Assembly: GCF_030679875.1 (NCBI RefSeq)
Contig: NZ_JAUXSP010000015.1
Location: forward strand, 308,019 to 372,018
DNA from: Phenylobacterium sp.
GTDB lineage: Bacteria; Pseudomonadota; Alphaproteobacteria; Caulobacterales; Caulobacteraceae
DNA length: 64,000 bases
Direction of reading: 5' to 3'
How positions within the stretch are numbered: position 1 is the stretch's first letter; each line of letters starts with the position of its first letter. Made by a program: the position numbers and the translations under genes. Below the pieces are notes generated by a model, which saw nothing but the letters and a program-made list of their open reading frames with translations, ran no database searches and was not told the DNA's origin. Shown piece by piece: positions 37,337 through 46,388 of this stretch.

Positions 37337-38566
37337 TCAGGTCCGGAAGATACCCATCAGCAAGGGGCGCACGAAGACCGCCGGGGCCGCCTTCTGCCGC
37401 ACACCCGGCACCCAGAAGGCGAGCTCCGCCCCGGCGTTCAGAGTGGCGTTCAGCATCTGGGCGGCGATGAACGGATCCACGGGCCGCAGCGAGCCCTCGG
37501 CGATGCCGTCTGAGATCATTGAGGCGAAACGGTCGGAGATCCGGTTGGAGTGCTGCACCATCTCCTCGCGGATCGCCTCGGGCAGGGCCGACAGGGCCGA
37601 GGAGCGCAGCAGGGGCCCATAGTCCGAGAGCTGATACTCCGCCAGGGCGGCGCCGGCGCTGGCCAGCTTGGTCCACTGGTCGCCCTCCTTGGACATGACC
37701 AGGCGCTGAACCCGGCGCATCACCTCGTAGCTGCGTTCGAAACAGGCCACGACCAGGTCATCCTTGGCGTCGATGTGGTGGTAGAAGGAGCCCTTGGTGA
37801 CGTTCAGTTCTGCGGAGATGCGGTCCACCGAGGCGCCACGATAGCCATGGGTGTTGATCAGCCGGGTGGCCGCCCGCAGGAAGGCGTCGCGGCTCATCTC
37901 CTGGCCCTCTCCGGGCGCCAGTTCGGCCATGGACGGCAGACGAGGCTCCCAGACCGCGCCCTCGACCGCAAGTCCGTTCAACAGAATGTCGGCCATCCGC
38001 TGGCGAATGCGGGGGTAGTCTTCAGGATCGTATTTGGGCAGCCAGAAGGCCGCCCAGGAGATCTGTTCCAGCAGCATGTGCGTGCGCGCCGTGCGGCGGC
38101 CGCGCGTCAGGGCGGCCAGTTCCGGCGCCTCGAAGATCTGCCGCATCCGGCGGAAGGCCTTCATATAGGCGGCGAACACCTCGCTGCGGCGGGGCTGACT
38201 CAGCGCCCGGATATCGGACAGCGCCGGCAGGGGCGGCGCAAGGCCGACCGCGGTCAGACGAAGGCGCTCCAGATGCAGGTCAAAAATGTGCTCCAGCAGG
38301 GCGGCGGGCGGGTCACCGGCCTCAGCGCTGGCGGCCAGATGGATCAACCAGTCGACCCCGCGCATCAGACAGGCGGCGGCGAGATCGTCCTTGCGCTTGA
38401 AATAATAGGTCACGCTGGTGGTGGAGAGCCCCACGGCGCCGGCCGCCAGGCTCAGGGTGAGGCCTTTGACCCCTTTCTGGTTCAGGATCAGGGTCGCGGC
38501 GTCGAGGATGTCCTCGCGCTTGCGCTCATATCGATCCGTCGCTCGAGCGGCGTTGCGTTCGGCCAT
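37337..38566 (-). CDS. Fused tandem TetR-TetR regulator
   Basis: A 409-residue protein containing two complete TetR units in one frame. Unit 1 has its helix-turn-helix at residues 16-62 (REDILDAATLILNQKGVKG, then AGAVGLSTTSVTYYFKRKDDLAAACL). Unit 2 has it at 225-271 (RDAFLRAATRLINTHGYRGASVDRISAELNVTKGSFYHHIDAKDDLVVACF). Each is followed by its own helical domain. There is no frameshift. TetR proteins normally dimerise through the C-terminal domains; a fused pair could act as a pseudo-dimer or bridge two operators. It sits next to the GPH array and the SDR/fadBA genes, its likely targets. Confidence 0.88.
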   Translation of the reverse strand: MAERNAARATDRYERKREDILDAATLILNQKGVKGLTLSLAAGAVGLSTTSVTYYFKRKDDLAAACLMRGVDWLIHLAASAEAGDPPAALLEHIFDLHLERLRLTAVGLAPPLPALSDIRALSQPRRSEVFAAYMKAFRRMRQIFEAPELAALTRGRRTARTHMLLEQISWAAFWLPKYDPEDYPRIRQRMADILLNGLAVEGAVWEPRLPSMAELAPGEGQEMSRDAFLRAATRLINTHGYRGASVDRISAELNVTKGSFYHHIDAKDDLVVACFERSYEVMRRVQRLVMSKEGDQWTKLASAGAALAEYQLSDYGPLLRSSALSALPEAIREEMVQHSNRISDRFASMISDGIAEGSLRPVDPFIAAQMLNATLNAGAELAFWVPGVRQKAAPAVFVRPLLMGIFRT

Positions 38567-38694
38567 GGAAATGGCGGCTCCAAGTCCCGCATCCCCGACG
38601 CGGGGAGACGCAGGGGAAGGGGGTAGGCTTCATCTATCGAAACCCGGCGGCCGGCGCAAAGCGCCCGCACGCCGGGTCTCAAGGTCGATCAGCC

Positions 38695-39483
38695 TCAGCC
38701 GATGGCGCCGACCGTGGCCAGGGCCACGCCGCCATCGACGGCGATGGTCTCGCCGACCACATAGTTTCCGGCCCGGCTGGCCAGATAGATGGCGGCGCCG
38801 GCCATGTCCTCGTCGCGGCCGATGCGGCGGGCGGGGATCGCCTTGGCCACCGCCTCCCCATGGTCGCGGGCGGTGCGGTTCATCTCCGAGGCGAAGGCCC
38901 CCGGCGCAATGGCGGTGACGACAATATTGTCGGCGATCAGGCGGGCCGCCAGCCGGCGGGTCAGGTAGATCAGGCCCGACTTGGACGCGTGATAGGAATA
39001 GGTGTCCTGCGGATTGAGGCGGATGCCGTCGATCGAGGCGATGTTGATCACCTTGGCCGGCTGATCATGGGTCCCGGCCTTTTTCAGCGCCACATGCAGG
39101 GCCTGGGTCAGAAAGAACGGGGACTTGAGGTTCAGGTCCATGACCTTGTCCCAGCCGTGCTCGGGGAACTCCTCGAAGGGCGCCCCCCAGGCGGCGCCGG
39201 CGTTGTTCACCAGGATGTCGAGCTTGCCCTCCCGGTCTTCGATCTCCTTGGCCAGGGCCTGGCAGCCAGCCACCGAGGACACGTCCTGCGGCAGGGAGAT
39301 GCAAGTCCCGCCCCCTTGCGACAGCTCCTGCGCCGCCGCATCGCAGGCGTCGGCCTTGCGCGATGAGATGTAGACCTTGGCGCCCTGGGCCAGGAAGCCG
39401 GCGGCGATCATCTTGCCGATGCCGCGCGAGCCGCCGGTGACGAGGGCGGTGCGCCCCTGAAGGGTGAAGAGATCGAGCGCCAT
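38695..39483 (-). CDS. Short-chain dehydrogenase, RhlG-like
   Basis: A 262-residue SDR. The coenzyme motif LVTGGSRGIGKMIAAGFL, NNAGAAWG, the Ser-Tyr-Lys set (INIASIDG, then YSYHASKSGL) and TAIAPGAFASEM are in place. Its N terminus and internal motifs resemble RhlG-type 3-oxoacyl reductases. It begins 180 bp from the divergent fadB gene and likely acts on related acyl or hydroxyl substrates. ATG 39483 follows GGAGGCGC. NADP preference is likely but not proven. Confidence 0.85.
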   Translation of the reverse strand: MALDLFTLQGRTALVTGGSRGIGKMIAAGFLAQGAKVYISSRKADACDAAAQELSQGGGTCISLPQDVSSVAGCQALAKEIEDREGKLDILVNNAGAAWGAPFEEFPEHGWDKVMDLNLKSPFFLTQALHVALKKAGTHDQPAKVINIASIDGIRLNPQDTYSYHASKSGLIYLTRRLAARLIADNIVVTAIAPGAFASEMNRTARDHGEAVAKAIPARRIGRDEDMAGAAIYLASRAGNYVVGETIAVDGGVALATVGAIG

Positions 39484-39663
39484 GATGCGCCTCCTGTGCC
39501 TTGCGTTTCCCTTGCGCCACCGCCCCTTGGCGGGGCGAACGGCGCGGTGATCGGCGGCGAGCCCGATTGACTCGCCCCCTTCCCGTCAGGCCTATAACAC
39601 GCGTTTGAATCAGTCAGGTCGCCCGTCCGAGAAGCGGCCCCGTGGAAACTCTTGAGGACGCGC

Positions 39664-41742
<2,079 letters not shown>

Positions 41743-41781
41743 GCCCCTTCCCCGAACACTCAAGAGAAGCAGGATCATTCC

Positions 41782-42984
41782 ATGCGTGAAGCTGTCATCG
41801 TCTCCGCAGCGCGGACCCCCATCGGCAAGGCCTATCGCGGCGCCTTCAACAACACCACCGCCCCCACCCTGGGCGGCCACGCCATCGCCGCGGCCGTCGC
41901 CCGGGCCAAGGTCGACCCGGCCGAGATCGACGACGTGGTGATGGGCGCCGCCCTCCAGCAGGGCACGACTTCGCAGAACATCGGCCGCAACGCCGCCCTG
42001 CGGGCTGGGCTGCCGGTCACCGTGTCGGGCATGTCCATGGATCGCCAGTGCTCGTCGGGCCTGATGGCCGTGGCCACGGCGGCCAAGTACATCACCCATG
42101 ACGGCGCGCCGATGGCCATCGGCGCTGGTCTGGAGTCCATCTCGCTTGTTCAGAACGACAAGATGAACCTGTTCCGGGCCCGGGACGAGTGGCTGGTCGA
42201 GCATGTGCCGGAACTGCAGACCTCGATGATCGAGACCGCCGAGATCGTCGCCGACCGCTACAAGATCAGCCGGGAAGCTCAGGACGAGTACGCCCTGCAG
42301 TCCCAGCAGCGCACCGCCCAGGCCCAGGCCGAAGGTCGGTTCGCCATGGAAATCGTGCCGATGACCACCACCATGATGGTCTTCGACAAGGCCACCGGCC
42401 AGGCGTCGGAAAAGGAAATCACCATCGCCCAGGACGAGGGCAACCGTCCCCAGACCACCCTGGCTGACCTGCAGAAGCTGCAGCCGGTGTTCAAGGGCGG
42501 CCGCTATGTCCAGGAAGGCAAGTTCGTCACCGCCGGCAACGCCAGCCAGCTGTCGGACGGCGCCGCAGCCCTGGTGCTGATGGAAGCCAAGGAAGCCGAG
42601 AAGCGTGGCCTGGAGCCCCTGGGCGCCTATCGCGGCATGGCCGTGGCCGGCTGTGGCCCGGAGGAGATGGGTATTGGTCCGGTCTTCGCGATCCCGAAGC
42701 TCTTGGCCCGCAACGGCCTGAAGATCGACGACATCGACATCTGGGAGCTGAACGAGGCCTTCGCCTCCCAGCTGCTCTATTGCCGCGACACGCTTGGCAT
42801 CCCCAATGACAAGCTGAACGTCTCCGGCGGGGCCATCTCCATCGGCCACCCCTATGGCATGACCGGCGCCCGCTGCACGGCGCACATCATGTATGAAGGC
42901 AAGCGCCGCGGGGCAAAGTACGGCGTCGTCACCATGTGTGTCGGCGGCGGCATGGGCGCGGCTGGCCTGTTCGAAATCTTCTGA
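41782..42984 (+). CDS. fadA: Acetyl-CoA C-acyltransferase (3-ketoacyl-CoA thiolase)
   Basis: A 400-residue thiolase: the nucleophilic Cys is in [13 protein letters not shown] near residue 90, and the second catalytic pair is [14 protein letters not shown] and [16 protein letters not shown]. Start [20 protein letters not shown] fits the family. It cleaves 3-ketoacyl-CoA to acetyl-CoA and a shortened acyl-CoA, completing the cycle begun by FadB. A strong terminator follows, so fadBA ends the operon. Confidence 0.96.
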   Translation: MREAVIVSAARTPIGKAYRGAFNNTTAPTLGGHAIAAAVARAKVDPAEIDDVVMGAALQQGTTSQNIGRNAALRAGLPVTVSGMSMDRQCSSGLMAVATAAKYITHDGAPMAIGAGLESISLVQNDKMNLFRARDEWLVEHVPELQTSMIETAEIVADRYKISREAQDEYALQSQQRTAQAQAEGRFAMEIVPMTTTMMVFDKATGQASEKEITIAQDEGNRPQTTLADLQKLQPVFKGGRYVQEGKFVTAGNASQLSDGAAALVLMEAKEAEKRGLEPLGAYRGMAVAGCGPEEMGIGPVFAIPKLLARNGLKIDDIDIWELNEAFASQLLYCRDTLGIPNDKLNVSGGAISIGHPYGMTGARCTAHIMYEGKRRGAKYGVVTMCVGGGMGAAGLFEIF

Positions 42985-43010
42985 ACTCAGGCGACGGCTT
43001 GAGCCTGACG

Positions 43011-43042
43011 AGGGGCCGCTCCATCCGGGGCGGCCCCTTTTT
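43011..43042 (+). terminator. Rho-independent terminator of fadBA
   Basis: AGGGGCCGC (43011-43019) / GCGGCCCCT (43030-43038), followed by TTTT, 27 bp past the thiolase stop. Confidence 0.88.
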
Positions 43043-43084
43043 CGTTCGGTTGAGCCCACCGCAAGATCGCCCTGAACATATTTT

Positions 43085-43099
43085 TGCGAATTAGTTGCA
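43085..43099. promoter_or_regulatory. Fur-like box upstream of DUF2061/dps
   Basis: TGCGAATTAGTTGCA agrees with the box at 22535-22549 at 11 of 15 positions and has symmetrical TTGC/GCAA ends. It lies 65 bp before the DUF2061 gene in an AT-rich promoter region. Confidence 0.45.
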
Positions 43100-43163
43100 A
43101 CTAAGCCTACCGCTCGGTCATTGATGCGCTATATGTAACTCGTCCGCACGAAAGGCTGAGACG

Positions 43164-43406
43164 ATGAAGCGAACCGTCGCCAAGACCCTGACCTACAGCG
43201 TCATGCATCTGATCGTGGCCTTCACGGTGGCCTACGTACTCACCCGGGATTGGCGCGCGGCTCTGGCCATCGGCATGGTGGAGCCTCTGTTCCAGACCAT
43301 CGCCTTTGTCTTCCACGAGCGCGCCTGGGCGCGGGCCGATACGCGCAACGCCGCAGCGCCGGAACATGGAACCCCCGCATGGGTCAGCCGTTCGACAGCA
43401 AGCTGA
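43164..43406 (+). CDS. DUF2061 membrane protein
   Basis: An 80-residue inner-membrane protein with two hydrophobic segments (TYSVMHLIVAFTVAYVLTRDW, LAIGMVEPLFQTIAFVFHERAW) and the DUF2061 end motif HERAWAR. DUF2061 proteins are short, membrane-bound and of unknown function. It begins after AAAGGCTGAGACG and is followed by dps 28 bp later. The two probably share a promoter and the Fur-like box. Confidence 0.85.
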   Translation: MKRTVAKTLTYSVMHLIVAFTVAYVLTRDWRAALAIGMVEPLFQTIAFVFHERAWARADTRNAAAPEHGTPAWVSRSTAS

Positions 43407-43434
43407 GCCATAAACGACAAGAAGGAGCTATTTG

Positions 43435-43914
43435 ATGGCGGAAAAGATCAAGACCGGACTGGACGCCGAGGACCGCAAGGCCGTCGCCCAGGCACTCTCG
43501 CGAATGCTGGCCGACACCTATGCGGTCTATCTCAAGACCCACGGCTTCCACTGGAACGTCCGCGGCCCCAACTTCTCGTCCCTGCACGCGCTCTTCATGG
43601 AGCAGTATACCGAGATGTGGCAGGCCATCGACGACGTGGCAGAGCGGATCCGGGCCCTCGGCGAACTCGCCCCGCAGGGCTATGGCGCCTTCGGCAATCT
43701 CAGCGCGATCAAGGACGGCGATCCCGAGGGCGACTCTCAGTCCATGCTCCAGGCCCTGACCAGCGACCACGAGACGGTCATCGCCACCTGCCGCGAGGCC
43801 CTGACGCTCGCCCAGAAGGCCGAGGATGAGGCCAGCGCCGGGATCATCACCGACCGCTTGGAAGCCCACGAAAAGCACGCCTGGATGCTGCGCGCGACGC
43901 TGGGCGGCAAGTAG
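43435..43914 (+). CDS. dps: Dps ferritin-like DNA-protection protein
   Basis: A 159-residue Dps that forms a 12-subunit shell, oxidising iron with peroxide and shielding DNA. The ferroxidase helix motif THGFHWNVRGPNFSSLHALFMEQYTEMWQAIDDVAERIRALG supplies the His, Asp and Glu set shared across subunits. ATG 43435 follows GAAGGAGCTATTTG; the preceding TTG is in frame but unlikely. With bfr and bfd elsewhere in the window it forms part of a putative iron-responsive set. Confidence 0.94.
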   Translation: MAEKIKTGLDAEDRKAVAQALSRMLADTYAVYLKTHGFHWNVRGPNFSSLHALFMEQYTEMWQAIDDVAERIRALGELAPQGYGAFGNLSAIKDGDPEGDSQSMLQALTSDHETVIATCREALTLAQKAEDEASAGIITDRLEAHEKHAWMLRATLGGK

Positions 43915-43916
43915 GT

Positions 43917-44705
43917 CTAAGGCTGGAGATCCAGGCCCGCGGCGATTTCGTCGACGCGGGCGACCCAGCAACAGTCATGGCGCTCGGACCAGGTCTCTAC
44001 CTGGCCCTGCGGCCCGGCCAGTCGCCGGGCCGTTGCCTTGACGGTGACCGGCCGAACCACCGGGTCAAGGGCGCCGCTGAGGTGAACTTGACGAACAGCG
44101 AGCGGCGGCAGGTCGGCGGGGTCCAAACCCTGCAAAGCGCTCAAGCCCCGGCTGGCTGTCCAGGCCGCCACATTCAACGGGGCGGCGATGGTCACCAGTC
44201 CGGCCACATCATCGCGCCGGGCGGCCGCCAGGGTCGCCATCACCCCGCCCCCTGACCAGCCCACCAGCACCACCTGGCTCGCGCCAGCCCGGGTCTTCAG
44301 GACGCTGATCGCCGCATCGGTCATGGCCACGGCGTCTTCAGAAAACCGGTGGGAGGTCCAGTCGGACGGTGTGCAGGCGGGGTCGCGCACATATTGGCAG
44401 GGTCGCCCCAGCCAGGCGACCGGGCCGGGCCAGGTCCTGGCCAGGTTGAGCCCCACGGCCTTGTCCGGCGTCGGATCCGCGCTCGCCCGCCCCCGGCGGT
44501 CGTGTGCCCGTCCATCCCCCTCAATCACGATCGTCAGGGTCTGCGCCGGGATCAACTGAGGCGGCATGGCGGCGGCGAGGGTGCGCCCCGCCGCCGCCAC
44601 TTCGAACCGCATCCATCCGTCGCCCAGGGGTTCGGCGTGTCGGGCGGCGACGGGGGATGCGGCCAGCAGCGGCGCCAGGAACAGGGGTGTCAGGCGCCGC
44701 CACAT
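43917..44705 (-). CDS. Exported alpha/beta hydrolase-like protein
   Basis: A 262-residue protein with a signal peptide (MWRRLTPLFLAPLLAASPVAA) and a serine-nucleophile elbow VVLVGWSGGGVMATLAA near residue 150. VHLSGALDPVVRPVTVKATARRL later gives the acid region, and ERHDCCWV may hold the His. Three hydrolase landmarks are therefore visible. The substrate is unknown. It starts 5 bp after the autotransporter-like gene on the same strand, so the two are likely one transcript and may act on the same surface polymer. Confidence 0.8.
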   Translation of the reverse strand: MWRRLTPLFLAPLLAASPVAARHAEPLGDGWMRFEVAAAGRTLAAAMPPQLIPAQTLTIVIEGDGRAHDRRGRASADPTPDKAVGLNLARTWPGPVAWLGRPCQYVRDPACTPSDWTSHRFSEDAVAMTDAAISVLKTRAGASQVVLVGWSGGGVMATLAAARRDDVAGLVTIAAPLNVAAWTASRGLSALQGLDPADLPPLAVRQVHLSGALDPVVRPVTVKATARRLAGPQGQVETWSERHDCCWVARVDEIAAGLDLQP

Positions 44706-44710
44706 GGGGA

Positions 44711-46210
44711 TCAGAAGGCCCGGCGCAGGGTTACGCCAAAGGTGGACTGGGCCTCGTTGGACTTGCCCACCAGGGCCTGGGCGGTGAAGGCCAGGCTGAA
44801 CATCTCCGAGACTGGGATGGCCACCCCGGCGCCGATCAGGCCGTAGTCGGTGTCGACGCCTGGCGCGCCGTCGGTCTGGTGGTTCACGCTGGCCGAGACA
44901 TAGGGCAACCAGGGGCCGCCGGTGTAGAAGAGCGACGCGCCGCCAGACAGGACGGTCATGTCGACGTCATTGCCGGCCACCGGCCGATTGGCGTTGTCCT
45001 GATAGGCGTCGGTTTCCGAAGATGAGACCGAGACCCCGACACCAGGCGTCAGCACCCAGTTGTCGCCCAGGGCGAACTGCGATTCCGCCGAGATCGAGCC
45101 GACCAGTTGAGTGCGGTCGGTGGTCCCGAAACTCCGCAGCCCGCCGGCCGTGCGGCCATACTCCACCTCAAAGGCGCCATAGCCCACCGAGGCCGTCAGG
45201 CGCAGGGCCGGATCCTGTGACCAGCTGGCGTAGAGACCACCGCTCCAGCCATCGGATTGATAGCTGACATTGGCCCCGTCCAGGTCGATCTGGCTGTGGG
45301 CGACAAAGCCGCCAAGGACCACATCGCCGGTGCTGACATCGAGGCCCAGCGCCACGGCGCCGCCATAGCCGTCCTGGCCTGCGCCGGGCCGGCTGTCTTC
45401 CACATAGGAGCCGGTGGCGTTGATCCAGACTCCGGCGGACGGGCCAGACGTTCCGGCCGACGCCCCGCGATAACCGTCCCGCTCGGTACGCTGCATGGGC
45501 AGCTGGGCCTGCAGGGCGGCCATGCCCATGGCGCGTAGCCGGCCGTTCACGAAGCTGTCCAGACTGCCGATCTGCACCCGATCGCCGAGCAGGGCCATGA
45601 TCAGCTGATCGGCCTCCGCTACCGAGATCAGCTGTTGTTCCGGGACCGACAGGGTCACCACCGAGCCGTCGGGATTCGTCACGGTGATCGACCCGTCGTT
45701 GATCACCGGCGGCGGCGGCGGGGTCGTGGGTGTGGTGGGCGTGGTCGGGGTCGTCGGCGTTGTCGGCGTCGTCGGGGTGGTTGGCGGCGTCGTAGGCGTG
45801 ACGGGAGTGGTGGGGGTGGTCGGAGGCGGCGGGGTCACCGGCGCAGGGGTGGAGGAAGGCTGCCCGAACGCCACCGCGCAGGCCCCGGTGCCGGTCACCG
45901 CCTGGGTGACCGTATTGACCTGGCAGGTGAAGGGCGTGGTCGTCCCCCCCTGGCTGATGGTCCCGCGATAGTCGATCACGCCGGAGCCTGGGGCGACGCT
46001 GGTGAAGTTCACCGTCGCTGGATTGGACCCGAAGTCCGGCCCGCCGCTGATCTGAATGGTGATGTCATTCAGGCCGCGGATTGTCGTCACAACCCGCGTG
46101 CCGTCAGCCAGGGTGACCGTGCTGTCGCCCGACTGCGCCAGGGCGGCGCCCCCCGGAACGGCTACAGCCAGCAGGATCGATGAAAAGAGACCGGCGGCGA
46201 ACAATCGCAT
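44711..46210 (-). CDS. Autotransporter-type outer-membrane protein with Thr-Pro linker
   Basis: A 499-residue exported protein: signal peptide to about residue 26, a small globular N-terminal domain, a Thr-Pro-rich linker (residues about 118-168), and a C-terminal beta-barrel of about 270 residues ending FGVTLRRAF with a terminal Phe. The barrel strands (SVSYGAFEVEYG, VTPGVGVSVSSSE, LAFTAQALVG) match the autotransporter family, but no large passenger is present. The hydrolase gene follows 5 bp later. The IR at 46236-46252 lies just upstream. Confidence 0.85.
   Translation of the reverse strand: MRLFAAGLFSSILLAVAVPGGAALAQSGDSTVTLADGTRVVTTIRGLNDITIQISGGPDFGSNPATVNFTSVAPGSGVIDYRGTISQGGTTTPFTCQVNTVTQAVTGTGACAVAFGQPSSTPAPVTPPPPTTPTTPVTPTTPPTTPTTPTTPTTPTTPTTPTTPPPPPVINDGSITVTNPDGSVVTLSVPEQQLISVAEADQLIMALLGDRVQIGSLDSFVNGRLRAMGMAALQAQLPMQRTERDGYRGASAGTSGPSAGVWINATGSYVEDSRPGAGQDGYGGAVALGLDVSTGDVVLGGFVAHSQIDLDGANVSYQSDGWSGGLYASWSQDPALRLTASVGYGAFEVEYGRTAGGLRSFGTTDRTQLVGSISAESQFALGDNWVLTPGVGVSVSSSETDAYQDNANRPVAGNDVDMTVLSGGASLFYTGGPWLPYVSASVNHQTDGAPGVDTDYGLIGAGVAIPVSEMFSLAFTAQALVGKSNEAQSTFGVTLRRAF
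45708..45836 (-). repeat. Thr-Pro codon repeat in the autotransporter linker
   Basis: About 130 bp of imperfect 9-bp repeat (plus-strand GTCGTCGGC-like units) encodes runs of T-P-T. Repeats of this kind expand and contract by slipped-strand replication. Confidence 0.8.
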
Positions 46211-46235
46211 GTTGAAAAACCCCTGTGAAAGCCTG

Positions 46236-46252
46236 TGCGAAACTGTCGCACC
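46236..46252 (-). promoter_or_regulatory. Inverted repeat upstream of the autotransporter gene
   Basis: GTGCGA (46236-46241) / TCGCAC (46247-46252), perfect 6-bp arms with a 5-base spacer, 26 bp before the ATG at 46210. It could be an operator or a leader hairpin. Confidence 0.4.
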
Positions 46253-46326
46253 TGCTCCACCACAGGTTGGCCGGGGGTCGCATGATCCATGTGGACTATG
46301 CGCGGCCGTCCAAAGACCGGCGGGTC

Positions 46327-46361
46327 AAGAAAAAGGGCGGCGCGGCAATGCCGCACCGCCC
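46327..46361 (-). terminator. Rho-independent terminator of the second TonB receptor
   Basis: Stem GGGCGGCGCGGC (46335-46346) / GCCGCACCGCCC (46350-46361; one mismatch), with a three-base loop; on the minus strand it is followed by TTTTTCTT. Confidence 0.85.
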
Positions 46362-46388
46362 TCAGAGCATTAGGTCGCCCGCTTGAAT

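Noticed and set aside
45708..45836. CRISPR array
   Set aside because: The periodicity is 9 bp in frame within a gene, encoding Thr-Pro. There are no spacers or cas genes.
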